Below are positions 55,437 through 63,497 of a stretch of DNA of 64,000 nt, piece after piece. The notes under the pieces are model-generated. The model worked only from the letters and a program-made list of their open reading frames with translations. It was not told where the DNA came from and searched no databases. Source of the DNA: Streptomyces sp. NBC_01317 (lineage in GTDB: Bacteria; Actinomycetota; Actinomycetes; Streptomycetales; Streptomycetaceae); contig NZ_CP108393.1 of the NCBI RefSeq assembly GCF_035961655.1, positions 4,545,001-4,609,000 on the forward strand, written 5' to 3'. Numbering within the stretch: the first letter of the stretch is position 1; every line of letters begins with the position of its first letter. The translations under genes were made by a program, and so were the position numbers.

Positions 55437-56354
55437 CTACCTCTTGGCAGGCCGTCCGGCAGCTTCCCTCTCGGCATAGCGCGCGTCGGCGGTCCCGTTG
55501 ACCGTTCCGTTGTGCCGCGGCTCCTCGGCACGACGGTTCTGGCGGTGGTCCCCACGATCCGCGCGGTCCTCGGCGGAGTTCTCCGCGCCGGTGTCCGTAC
55601 GGGCGTCGGTACGGGCGTCCGCTCGGGTCCCGGCGAGCGCGGCGGTGGCTTTCGCCTTCGCCTCCTCGGCGGCCCGCTCGACCTTCTCCGGGGTGACGAA
55701 GCGGTAACCCACGTTGCGTACGGTCCCGATCAGCGACTCGTGCTCGGGGCCGAGCTTGGCCCGCAGGCGCCGTACGTGGACGTCGACCGTCCGCGTACCG
55801 CCGAAGTAGTCGTACCCCCATACCTCTTGGAGCAGCTGGGCGCGGGTGAAGACCCGGCCGGGGTGCTGCGCGAGGTACTTGAGCAGCTCGAACTCCTTGA
55901 AGGTCAGGTCGAGGACCCGGCCCTTGAGCTTCGCGCTGTAGGTGGCCTCGTCCACCGACAGGTCGCCGTTGCGGATCTCCATCGGGGAGTCGTCGGCGGA
56001 GATCTGCTGGCGGCCCATCGCGAGGCGCAGCCGCGCCTCGACCTCGGCGGGACCCGCCGTGTCGAGCAGGACGTCGTCGATGCCCCAGTCGGCGGTGACG
56101 GCCGCGAGGCCGCCCTCCGTCACGACGAGGAGCAACGGGCAGCCCGGTCCCGTGGAGCGGAGCAGCTGGCAGAGCGAGCGCACCTGCGGGAGATCGCGGC
56201 GGCCGTCGATCAGGATGACGTCGGCACCGGGGGTGTCGACGAGAGCGGGGCCTTCGGCGGGGGCGACCCGCACGTTGTGGAGCAGCAGTCCGAGGGCGGG
56301 GAGCACCTCCGTCGACGGCTGGAGGGCGTTGGTCAGGAGCAGCAGAGAACTCAT
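55437..56354 (-). CDS. glnR: GlnR, OmpR-type global nitrogen regulator
   Basis: A 305-residue orphan OmpR-family regulator of nitrogen assimilation. The N-terminus [20 protein letters not shown] and the stretch [20 protein letters not shown] are hallmark GlnR. The receiver is atypical: the Asp is present but the acidic pocket and Lys of phosphorylated receivers are poorly kept, and no kinase gene is adjacent. The winged helix contains [20 protein letters not shown] and [22 protein letters not shown]-terminal tail of about 80 residues is Ala/Arg/Asp-rich and repetitive ([14 protein letters not shown]). It lies 24 nt before the LacI gene on the same strand. Confidence 0.95.
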   Translation of the reverse strand: MSSLLLLTNALQPSTEVLPALGLLLHNVRVAPAEGPALVDTPGADVILIDGRRDLPQVRSLCQLLRSTGPGCPLLLVVTEGGLAAVTADWGIDDVLLDTAGPAEVEARLRLAMGRQQISADDSPMEIRNGDLSVDEATYSAKLKGRVLDLTFKEFELLKYLAQHPGRVFTRAQLLQEVWGYDYFGGTRTVDVHVRRLRAKLGPEHESLIGTVRNVGYRFVTPEKVERAAEEAKAKATAALAGTRADARTDARTDTGAENSAEDRADRGDHRQNRRAEEPRHNGTVNGTADARYAEREAAGRPAKR

Positions 56355-56378
56355 CGCCGCTCACCTGCCCCGGTGGAG

Positions 56379-56414
56379 CTGGCTTCGTACCTGGCTTCGT
56401 ACCTGGCTTCGTAC
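56379..56414. repeat. Three tandem 12-bp repeats upstream of glnR
   Basis: CTGGCTTCGTAC occurs three times in perfect tandem (56379-56390, 56391-56402, 56403-56414), 25-60 nt upstream of the glnR start codon. A further CTTCGTAC-like half follows less exactly. It is in the leader or promoter of glnR. Confidence 0.9.
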
Positions 56415-56542
56415 GAGGTGCTGCTGGGGTCGTACACGGTTCGCTTGCCCATTACGTCGGTTCCTCCTCGGTCCCTGCGAGGACGTATGCGGCACTGCTG
56501 GTGGTGCGCTGTTCTTCATGCGGTGTTCGTAATGCTGCGTTC

Positions 56543-56582
56543 GTCACGCTGTGACATCTGTCTGTAACAACGATCGGGAAAC
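56543..56582. promoter_or_regulatory. Palindrome and GlnR-box-like element in the glnR/hydrolase divergent region
   Basis: GTCAC-GCT-GTGAC (56543-56555) is a perfect inverted repeat. It is followed by ACAAC-GATCGG-GAAAC (56567-56582), whose second half matches the GAAAC part and 6-nt spacing of GlnR sites while the first half matches only partly. It lies in the 284-nt region (56355-56638) between divergent genes; no gene is seen in it. Autoregulation by GlnR is possible but not established. Confidence 0.45.
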
Positions 56583-56638
56583 GCAAAAGGACCCGGGGGC
56601 TACGTTGCCCGGATCCTCTTCGCAGCAGAATAGCCCAC

Positions 56639-57493
56639 ATGTGCGCCTTGGAAGAGGGTCGATACCGCAGTTCATCAGATACCCCGACCCCTCCGGGGGT
56701 CGTACGCAAGATCCTCAGGACGGCCGACGGGGTGCCTCTTGACGTGATGTACGAGCCGTGTACAGCGGGTTTCGCCCAGGATTCGACCGCGGATCATGAG
56801 GGGTTCGGGGGTACGGCGATCGTGGTCGCGCACGGCTTCACCGGATCACTCGAACGGCCCGCGATCCGCCGCGCGGCCCGGGTCTTCGCACGCCGGGCGG
56901 CCGTCGTGACGTTCTCCTTCCGGGGGCACGGGGCGTCCGGCGGGCGCTCGACGGTCGGCGACCGCGAGGTGCTGGACGTGGTGGCGGCGGTGGAGTGGGC
57001 CCGGTCGCTCGGTCACACGCGCGTGGTCACGGTCGGCTTCTCGATGGGAGGCTCGGTGGTGCTGCGTCACGCGGCGCTGCACGGGGGGCGGCACGGGGGG
57101 CGCATGGAAGCGGAGTCGGACGCGGTGGTCTCCGTCAGTGCTCCCGCTCGCTGGTATTACCGGGGTACGGCTCCGATGCGCCGCCTGCACTGGGTGGTGA
57201 CGCGGCCGACCGGCCGGTTCGTGGGACGCGTGGGATTCCGCACCCGTATCCATGACCGGGAGTGGAACCCCGTACCGCTCTCACCGACCGAAGCGATCCC
57301 GCTGATCGCCCCGACCCCGCTGCTGCTCGTGCACGGCGACCGTGACCCGTACTTCCCGCTGGACCACCCGCACATGCTGGCCGCGGCGGGCCCGGCGGAG
57401 CTGTGGGTGGAGCGGGGCATGGGCCACGCGGAGAACGCGGCGGACGAGGCGCTGCTGGGGCGTATCGGGGGGTGGCTGGTGCCGGAGCGGTGA
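56639..57493 (+). CDS. Alpha/beta hydrolase
   Basis: A 284-residue serine hydrolase of the alpha/beta fold. Oxyanion region VVAHGFTGSLERP, nucleophile Ser in VTVGFSMGGSVVLRHAAL, acid Asp in LLVHGDRDPYFPLDHP and catalytic His in ERGMGHAENAADEALL are all in order. The FSFRGHGASGGRSTVGDREV segment matches dienelactone-hydrolase/monoglyceride-lipase relatives. ATG 56639 is the only good start, although its ribosome-binding site is weak. By order SCO4160. Substrate unknown. Confidence 0.88.
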   Translation: MCALEEGRYRSSSDTPTPPGVVRKILRTADGVPLDVMYEPCTAGFAQDSTADHEGFGGTAIVVAHGFTGSLERPAIRRAARVFARRAAVVTFSFRGHGASGGRSTVGDREVLDVVAAVEWARSLGHTRVVTVGFSMGGSVVLRHAALHGGRHGGRMEAESDAVVSVSAPARWYYRGTAPMRRLHWVVTRPTGRFVGRVGFRTRIHDREWNPVPLSPTEAIPLIAPTPLLLVHGDRDPYFPLDHPHMLAAAGPAELWVERGMGHAENAADEALLGRIGGWLVPER

Positions 57494-57676
57494 GGGGGTT
57501 CGTCCATCATGGAGAGCCGGGGACCGGGCGGCCGGGTGCGAGCGGCCGGGGCCGGCGGCGACCGACGCGCGCAGAGTGACGGCCCGACCGGCCCGACGAA
57601 GGACCGACCGGCCTGACGAAGCAGCGAGCGGCCCGACGTAAGGACCGACCGAACCGGACTGGAAGGGAGAGCCGTC

Positions 57677-57931
57677 ATGGCAACGGGCACGATCCGCTAC
57701 TGGGCCGCGGCGAAGGCCGCCGCGGGCACCGCGGAGGAGCCGTACACCGCCGACAACCTGGCGGAAGCACTCGCGGCAGCCCGGCTGAACCACCCGGGCG
57801 AGCTGGCCCTGGTGCTCCGGCGATGCTCGTTCCTGGTGGACGGCGCCGCCGTCGGCACCCGCGGGCATGAGACCGTACGGCTTGCCGAGGGCGGCACGGT
57901 CGAGGTGCTCCCGCCGTTCGCAGGAGGGTGA
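57677..57931 (+). CDS. MoaD/ThiS family sulfur-carrier-like protein
   Basis: An 84-residue ubiquitin-like protein ending in the di-Gly tail PPFAGG required for adenylation and thiocarboxylate formation in MoaD/ThiS sulfur carriers. IRYWAAAKAAAGTAEE at the N-terminus and EGGTVEVLPPFAGG at the C-terminus are MoaD-like. RBS GGAAGGGAGAG before ATG 57677. It is followed 10 nt later by a large membrane protein gene, so the two are co-transcribed. The usual Streptomyces neighbour is a thiosulfate sulfurtransferase, just outside this stretch. Confidence 0.9.
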   Translation: MATGTIRYWAAAKAAAGTAEEPYTADNLAEALAAARLNHPGELALVLRRCSFLVDGAAVGTRGHETVRLAEGGTVEVLPPFAGG

Positions 57932-57941
57932 ACCGCACAGC

Positions 57942-60044
57942 ATGAGCGACGATCAGCAGAACCCGTACGGACCGGGGTACGACCAGTACGGCCGGCCGTA
58001 CCCGCAGGAGCCGTACCGGCCGGGGTACGAGGACCAGCCGCCGGCGGGGACCCCGTACGGGACCGGGCCCGGGGACCAGGCGTCGCCCCCGCAGGGCCAG
58101 GGCCAGGGGCACGGCCAGGGACAGGGCGAGGGCTGGGCCGAACCGCAGCAGGCGGGACCCGCGTCGGCGGCGCCCGCGTCGCAGACCTGGCAGGGCCAGA
58201 CCTGGGACACTCAGTACCAGCCGCACGTCCAGCCTCAGCAGCCCGCCGCGGACACGGCGTACCTGCCACCCCAGGGCGCGTACCCCCAGCCCCCGGAGAC
58301 CCCGGACGCAACACCGCCCGCGTACGAGCCCCAGGGCCGGCGCCGGGGCCGCCACCAGGCACCACGGCCGGCGGCTTCCGCGCAGGGCGCGGACGGCTAC
58401 GGGCCCCCGACCCCGGGCCCACACGGAGGCCCCACCGGCCCGGGTGCACACCCAGGCGCCACCGGCCCCGGGGCCCACGGCGGCCCGGCCGCCCACCCGG
58501 GCCCGAACGGACACGGGCCGTCTCCCGCGCACGGAAACCCCAACGGCTACGTACCGCCTGCGGCGCACGCGGGGCCTGGTGGCCAAGGGGCGTCCGCCGG
58601 ATACGGGGGCCCTGCCGGCCCCGGCCCGCAGGCCGGTTCTCCCGCGCAAGCGGGGCTTGACGGATACGGGGGGCCTGCGGCCCACGCAGGGCCTGTGGGT
58701 TCGGACGGACGCGGGGTGTCTCGCGGACAGGCGGGATCTGGCGGACAAGCGGGATCTGGCGCGTACCCGGGGGCCGACGGATACGGGGGGCCTGCGGCCC
58801 ACGCGGGGCCCGCGGGTTCCGACGGACGCGGAGTGTCTCCCGCGCAGGCCGGTCCTGACGGGCGGACGGGATCTGGCGCGTACCCGGGGCCTGAGGGATA
58901 TGCCGGGCCGGGGGCTCACGCGGGGTCTGCCGGTCCTGCGGGTTCCAACGGGCGCGGGGTGTCTCCCGGATACCCGGGGTCCGATGGATACGGGCAGTCC
59001 GGGGCTCACGCCGGGGCTGGCGGGCACGTGGGGTCCAACGGATATGCCGGGTCCGGGGCACACGCCGGGCCTGCGGGGCTTCCCGGGGGCGCCGGGCAGT
59101 CCGGGGGCATCGGGTACCCCGGGTCCGGAGGCCGCGCCGGGGGCGCCGGGTATCCCGCCGCGTCTGCCGCGCCCGCGCAGGGCGACGGGGCCTTCGACGC
59201 GTTCGGGCAGGGCGGCCCCCAGGCCGCATCCGCGCCCCCGTCCGTCGCCGACGGGTACAGCCCGCCCACCACCCTGGGCAACGCCCGCATCACCGACGCC
59301 CAGCGCGCCCGCGCCGAGGGGCGGTCGCCCATCATTCCGCCCGGCATGCAGCCCGCAGGGCTCACCGCGCTGCTCGGGCTGCTCCTGGCCGGTGGCGCCG
59401 CCCTCGGCCCGTACGCGCTGCTCGTCCCGCTCGTCCTGCTCCAGGCCGTCACCGCGGCCGGCTGGTTCCGGCTCAACGGCATGTGGCCGGCCCGCCAGGG
59501 CATCGCACTCGCGTTCCTCGGCGGGCTGGTCTCCGACATCGTCCTGCTGACCGTCGGCAAGGAGAACGGCCCCGCCGCGATCCTCGGCACGCTCGGCATC
59601 TGGGTGCTGCTCACGCTCGTACTCCAACTGCGCAGCCACGCGGGCGCCGACGAGCGGATGCAGGGCCTGATGGCCACCGTCGCCTCCGCCGCCCTCGCCA
59701 TCCTGGCCACCGGACATCTCGCGGCCGTCCCGGACGCCGTGGTCGTCGGCGCGATCGCCGTCGCCGTGGCGACCGTCGCGCGTGCGCTGCCGCTGCCCGG
59801 CGCGGTCTCCGTCGTGGTGGCCCTGCTGGCGGCGACCGGCGCCGGAGTCGTGGCGGGCGGGCTGACGGACCTCGGCGCGAAGGGCGCGCTGCTCGGCCTC
59901 GGGGCGGGGGTGTGCGCGCTGATCGGCCTGCGCGCGGCGAGTTACGACTACCCCTCGCGCTTCGTACACATGACGGCAGGCGTCGCACTCCCCCTCACCG
60001 CCGCCGCCCCGGCGGTGTACCTGCTGGGCCGCGCGCTGTCCTGA
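57942..60044 (+). CDS. Multi-spanning membrane protein with long Gly/Pro/Ala/His-rich repeat region
   Basis: A 700-residue protein. Residues 1-445 are low complexity: first Tyr/Gly/Pro/Gln-rich (GPGYDQYGRPYPQEPYRPGY), then Gly/Pro/Ala/His-rich with a 39-residue repeat. A short segment ARITDAQRARAEGRSPIIPP leads into the C-terminal ~230 residues with about eight hydrophobic helices (TALLGLLLAGGAALGPYALL to LPLTAAAPAVYLLGRALS). The disordered part should be cytosolic. ATG 57942 is 10 nt after the MoaD-like stop. Because of the base composition of the repeats, long open frames on the other strand (to 60260) are artefacts. Function unknown; conserved as SCO4162 by order. Confidence 0.82.
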   Translation: MSDDQQNPYGPGYDQYGRPYPQEPYRPGYEDQPPAGTPYGTGPGDQASPPQGQGQGHGQGQGEGWAEPQQAGPASAAPASQTWQGQTWDTQYQPHVQPQQPAADTAYLPPQGAYPQPPETPDATPPAYEPQGRRRGRHQAPRPAASAQGADGYGPPTPGPHGGPTGPGAHPGATGPGAHGGPAAHPGPNGHGPSPAHGNPNGYVPPAAHAGPGGQGASAGYGGPAGPGPQAGSPAQAGLDGYGGPAAHAGPVGSDGRGVSRGQAGSGGQAGSGAYPGADGYGGPAAHAGPAGSDGRGVSPAQAGPDGRTGSGAYPGPEGYAGPGAHAGSAGPAGSNGRGVSPGYPGSDGYGQSGAHAGAGGHVGSNGYAGSGAHAGPAGLPGGAGQSGGIGYPGSGGRAGGAGYPAASAAPAQGDGAFDAFGQGGPQAASAPPSVADGYSPPTTLGNARITDAQRARAEGRSPIIPPGMQPAGLTALLGLLLAGGAALGPYALLVPLVLLQAVTAAGWFRLNGMWPARQGIALAFLGGLVSDIVLLTVGKENGPAAILGTLGIWVLLTLVLQLRSHAGADERMQGLMATVASAALAILATGHLAAVPDAVVVGAIAVAVATVARALPLPGAVSVVVALLAATGAGVVAGGLTDLGAKGALLGLGAGVCALIGLRAASYDYPSRFVHMTAGVALPLTAAAPAVYLLGRALS
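58659..58892 (+). repeat. Two tandem 117-bp coding repeats (39 residues each)
   Basis: 58659-58775 and 58776-58892 encode near-identical 39-residue units beginning DGYGGPAAHAGP.GSDGRGVS and ending GSGAYPG; a third, shorter and diverged unit follows (EGYAGPGAHAGSAGP...). The period stays in frame. The repeats fall inside the disordered part of the membrane protein. Confidence 0.85.
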
Positions 60045-60777
60045 GCCCGGGGCTCGGAGAGCCGGACTCCGGGCGGGGGAGGCGGCGCCCGCGCGGAGCG
60101 CCGGAGCCGGGCCCAGCGTGACGGTGGTCCGGCCACGGCCCGCCGCCGGTCGTGACCCCACCGGGGCCTGCCCCGGCCCGGCCCCGGCCCGGCCCCGGCG
60201 TCGGTCCGGACGCCACCGACCCGGCCACGCCTTCGGGCGCCTCGGCGCGCGCCCCGCCATCGGGTCCGCCCCCTACCACCGGGCCCCGGCAACGGTCGGA
60301 CCCCGCCTCGGTACCCCAGGGCCTTCGGTCGTGGCCCCGGCGCCGCTTCGGCCGCCGCCGATCCGACCGCGCCTCAGTGCCGCCCCCCTCACTGGGCCGC
60401 CTCTGCCTTCGGTTCGGTCTGGGCGCCGCCCTGGGCGCCACCGGTCCCGCCACGCGGCGGGCGCCTCCGCGCCGCCCTCGCCACCGGCGGCGCCCCCCCG
60501 CCCAGGCCGCCCGCCCCGGCGACGATCAGCCTCCCGCGCCCGACCCCGCCGCTTGGTCGCCGAGTCGCCCGTGCGCTCCCCCCACCTGTGTCCCCCCTGT
60601 GCGCCCGCTGTGTGCGGCCGGGCCAACTCCCCCGTACAGGCGGACCCATGGGGAACCGTTCGCGCGCGCCCGACGTCGATCCCTCCGGCGAGAGCGCTTC
60701 CGGCCGGAGGTTACGCTCACGGTCGTCAGGGGGGCCGGAATCGAACAGAGCACCATCAGGGTGGGGGAAACCGAGCA
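60045..60777. other. 733-nt GC-rich region without a credible gene
   Basis: Several long frames are open on both strands, but their products are Arg/Pro/Ala/Gly-only and lack ribosome-binding sites or domains, as expected of random very high-GC DNA. CCCCGGCCCGG is repeated at about 60170-60200. The last 100 nt before the DUF2993 gene should contain its promoter. No RNA gene or mobile element is recognised. Confidence 0.6.
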
Positions 60778-61530
60778 ATGCGCGCACTGCGAATACTGCT
60801 GATACTCGTCGTGATCTTCGGAGGGCTGTTCGTCGCCGCGGACCGCGCCGCCGTGTACTTCGCCCAGGGACAGGTCGCCGACAAACTCAGGACGAGCCAG
60901 GGACTCAGCTCCACCCCCACGGTCTCCATCAAGGGCTTCCCCTTCCTGACCCAGGTCGTGGGCTCCTCGCTCGACGAGGTGGACATCAGCCTCGGCAGCC
61001 TCGACGCCACCGCGGACGGCCGGACCGTCAAGGTGACCGACGTCCGCGCGAAGCTGCGCGATGTCGCGTTCGACAGCAGCTTCTCCTCCGCCACCGTCGG
61101 CGAGGCCGACGGCTCGGCCCGCGTCTCGTACGCCGACCTCGCCAGGACCGCGCCCAAGGGCGCGACCATCGGCTACGCGGGCGCCGAACGCGCCGCCAAG
61201 GGCCAGGTCAAGGTCTCGGGCCCGGCGACCGACATCCTGGAGGGCGCGGACATCCCCGTCCCCGACGTCGTGGCCGGCGCGCTCAAGGGGCAGGACATCA
61301 CCGTCTACTGCACGGCGGCGCTCAAGGGCGGCAACACCGCCACGTTCGAGGCCGTAGACGTCGGCGAACTGCCGATCCCCGGTCTGGACGACCAGATCAA
61401 GGGCCTGGTCGACTCGTACGACCTCAAGATCGACGGCCTGCCGACGAGCATCACGCTCGACAAGGTCAGCGCGACGGAGGAAGGCCTCCGCTTCTCCGGT
61501 ACGGGCACGAACGTCGCCCTCACGGGCTGA
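60778..61530 (+). CDS. DUF2993 (LmeA-like) lipid-binding exported protein
   Basis: A 250-residue protein with one N-terminal membrane helix (ILLILVVIFGGLFVAADRAA) and an extracytoplasmic DUF2993 domain, related to TULIP-like lipid-binding proteins such as mycobacterial LmeA. Typical segments are SIKGFPFLTQVVGSSLDEVD (the FPFLTQ motif) and VGELPIPGLDDQIKGLVDSY, plus LPTSITLDKVSATEEGLRFS near the end. ATG 60778 is chosen with GGGGGAAA upstream; the frame upstream lacks character. Streptomyces has several paralogues; role in the cell envelope is inferred. Confidence 0.9.
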   Translation: MRALRILLILVVIFGGLFVAADRAAVYFAQGQVADKLRTSQGLSSTPTVSIKGFPFLTQVVGSSLDEVDISLGSLDATADGRTVKVTDVRAKLRDVAFDSSFSSATVGEADGSARVSYADLARTAPKGATIGYAGAERAAKGQVKVSGPATDILEGADIPVPDVVAGALKGQDITVYCTAALKGGNTATFEAVDVGELPIPGLDDQIKGLVDSYDLKIDGLPTSITLDKVSATEEGLRFSGTGTNVALTG

Positions 61531-61754
61531 GCGACCCGTCGGCGGGTGGCAGGTGGCCGGATCACCGGGACCTTGTGGACAGGGTCCCGGTGGGGCGCGT
61601 ACTCCCTGTAAGGACTCGGTGAGAGAGAACTGACCCGCCCTCCCTCCCCTCCCCAGGTCGGGCGCGGTGCCGCTGTCACTCGGACGGGTGACGCGCTTGC
61701 GACCGGGGGTCACAGGCGGTTACGTTCACGCCGACAGCCCCCAAACAAACTGAC

Positions 61755-61791
61755 GGCTCCCGGCCGGGACTAGCCCTCCTGGCCGGGAGCC
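61755..61791 (+). terminator. Stem-loop in the region before the HTH gene
   Basis: An 11-bp perfect stem GGCTCCCGGCC (61755-61765) / GGCCGGGAGCC (61781-61791) with 15-nt loop, ending 28 nt before the HTH gene start. There is no T-run. It could end the DUF2993 transcript (225 nt upstream) or act as a leader hairpin. The remaining bases of 61531-61754 show no gene. Confidence 0.6.
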
Positions 61792-61819
61792 TCACCGATC
61801 AGGAAGTAAGCCCTTCCCG

Positions 61820-62866
61820 ATGGATACCCAGGATTCTAACGCGACTTGGCGCGCGTCCACCGGTACGACACCACCGACGACCGGCGTGTTGCATGTGCGC
61901 ACCCGGCTCACCGCCAACTTCACGGTGATCGCCAACGCCCTTGCGCAGCGCCCCGGGAGCGCGGTCACCGTGGGCGTCGCGGCCTACATCCTCTCGCTGC
62001 CCGACGGCGCTCCCGTGTCCATCGCCGCGCTGTGCAAGCACTTCACCGAGGGCGAGATCCTGATCTCCCGCGCTCTGCGCGAACTGGAGACCGCCGGATA
62101 TCTGGAGCGGCGCCGCGAACGCGGTCCCGGTGGCCGGGTTCACACGCGCACGTTCGCGTATGACGTACCAGGGCAGGGCCGACCGCGCGCCGCCCGTCCC
62201 CCGGCCCGTCGGGCTTCGTCACCGCCGCCGCCTTCCGGCCGCCCGCCGGTCGCTGTCGACCGCACCGCGAAGGTCGCGCCTCCTACCGCCCCCACCCCGT
62301 CGGCCGCACCGCCCCGACCGCCCGCGCCGGTGACGGTGACGGTCGTACCGCTCCCGGAAACTGATCGGGGGACGGATCAGCGGGCGGGTCGGCGGGCGGA
62401 ACAGCGGGCCGATCCGCAGGCCGATCACGAGGCCGATCACGAGGCCGATCACGAGGCCGACCAGGAGGCCGACCAGGAGGCCGATCCTCAAGCCGAACTG
62501 ATCCTCGCCTCGCTGCGCATCAGCGACCGTCGGCTGGTCCTGTCCCGACGCGAGGTCGCCCAACTCGCCCCGGCGGTGGGCCAATGGCTCGGCCAGGGCC
62601 TGGACGCCCAACAGATCACCGAGGCGCTGACGGCGAACCTTCCCGAGCGGTTACGGGCCCGCCCGGCCCGCATTCTGGGTTTCCGGCTGACGGAAGTCCC
62701 CACGGGGCTCCCCTCGTTGCCCGAACCACCGATCGCTCCGCAGGCCGTCGTCCTGCCGTGGCAGACCTGCGACGGCCCGTGCGAACGCCCCTTCCGTGCG
62801 GCTGAACCAGGCCGCTGTCGCGACTGCCCGCCGGGCGCCGGGCGGGAGTTGGCGGCAGTCGGCTGA
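61820..62866 (+). CDS. Helix-turn-helix protein with acidic repeat and Cys cluster
   Basis: A 348-residue predicted DNA-binding protein. Residues about 25-112 form a winged-helix-like domain (RLTANFTVIANALAQRPGSA to EGEILISRALRELETAGYLE). A Pro-rich linker (115-180) and an Ala/Asp/Glu/His repeat (about 185-218, units ADHE and ADQE) follow, then a helical segment RLVLSRREVAQLAPAVGQWL with QQITEALTANLPERL. The tail CDGPCERPFRAAEPGRCRDC is a four-Cys zinc-ribbon-like cluster. I know this layout from many Streptomyces genomes but not its function. ATG 61820. Confidence 0.82.
   Translation: MDTQDSNATWRASTGTTPPTTGVLHVRTRLTANFTVIANALAQRPGSAVTVGVAAYILSLPDGAPVSIAALCKHFTEGEILISRALRELETAGYLERRRERGPGGRVHTRTFAYDVPGQGRPRAARPPARRASSPPPPSGRPPVAVDRTAKVAPPTAPTPSAAPPRPPAPVTVTVVPLPETDRGTDQRAGRRAEQRADPQADHEADHEADHEADQEADQEADPQAELILASLRISDRRLVLSRREVAQLAPAVGQWLGQGLDAQQITEALTANLPERLRARPARILGFRLTEVPTGLPSLPEPPIAPQAVVLPWQTCDGPCERPFRAAEPGRCRDCPPGAGRELAAVG
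62407..62486 (+). repeat. 12-bp tandem coding repeat (ADHE/ADQE)
   Basis: Tandem 12-nt units GCCGATCACGAG, changing to GCCGACCAGGAG, five or six copies, encode the acidic repeat of the HTH protein. In-frame period, near-perfect in the first three units, so copy number is likely to vary between strains. Confidence 0.85.
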
Positions 62867-62878
62867 CGAGGCGAACGG

Positions 62879-63334
62879 TCAGGCGAGACCGGCACCCGCC
62901 CCGTCCGCCAGCGCGCAGACCGCCCACACGGTCTTCCCCGGACCCGTACGGCCACTCGTCCCCCAGCGCACAGCCAGCGCGTCGACCACCCGAAGCCCCC
63001 AACCCCCCTCCGCGTCCGGGTCCCACACGGAGAGCCGGGGCAGCGCGTCATGGGTGTCGGACACCTCGACCCGTACGAGGCCCTCGCCGCCGTCGTACGT
63101 GAGCCGTAACGCGAAGTCCCGCCCGGGGACGCGCCCGTGCCGGACGGCGTTGGCGGCCAGTTCGGCGACCACCAGGGCGACGGCGTCCGACGCCTCGGAG
63201 TCGTACGGGACGCCCCAGGCGTCCAGCTGATGCGCGGCGAGAACCCGCGCGAGCCGCGCGCCGCGGCGGGTGGCGGAGAACCGCTGCGTGAACGCGCCCA
63301 CGGACAGGGACGCTTGGGGATGCGGTGCTGTCAT
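62879..63334 (-). CDS. ATP-binding anti-sigma-like protein (HATPase_c_2)
   Basis: A 151-residue GHKL ATPase fold of the RsbW/SpoIIAB-like family. The N box AVALVVAELAANAVRHGRV (about 68-86) and G boxes VEVSDTHDALP and GGWGLRVVDALAVRW are present; the C-terminus is GPGKTVWAVCALAD. Proteins like this are abundant in Streptomyces beside DUF5753 regulators, where they act as partner-switching or WhiJ-type accessory proteins. ATG 63334; the upstream frame is not family-like. It faces away from the XRE regulator across 163 nt. Confidence 0.9.
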   Translation of the reverse strand: MTAPHPQASLSVGAFTQRFSATRRGARLARVLAAHQLDAWGVPYDSEASDAVALVVAELAANAVRHGRVPGRDFALRLTYDGGEGLVRVEVSDTHDALPRLSVWDPDAEGGWGLRVVDALAVRWGTSGRTGPGKTVWAVCALADGAGAGLA

Positions 63335-63497
63335 GCGTCCCAGCGTGCTGGTGAGGCCGCCGGGCCCCCAGGTACGCCACCCATACAAGCCCGCTTGTAT
63401 CGCCTCACTCGGTGGACTGGGTGGGTGACTCTGCGTAATGATGATGATTCAGGTTTCACGCGCGCAGCGGTGGCAGGGAGAGTGGGAGGCGGTCGGC

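Noticed and set aside
58659..58892. CRISPR array or minisatellite unrelated to coding
   Set aside because: The 117-bp period is in frame, there are only two good copies and no spacer structure.
57675..60260. Minus-strand 861-residue frame with Pro/Arg/Gly/Val repeats
   Set aside because: It is the complement of the repeat-rich membrane protein gene; the plus strand has a good start, ribosome-binding site and membrane helices.
62407..62486. CRISPR-like short repeats
   Set aside because: The units are 12 bp, directly adjacent without spacers, and encode a regular acidic peptide.
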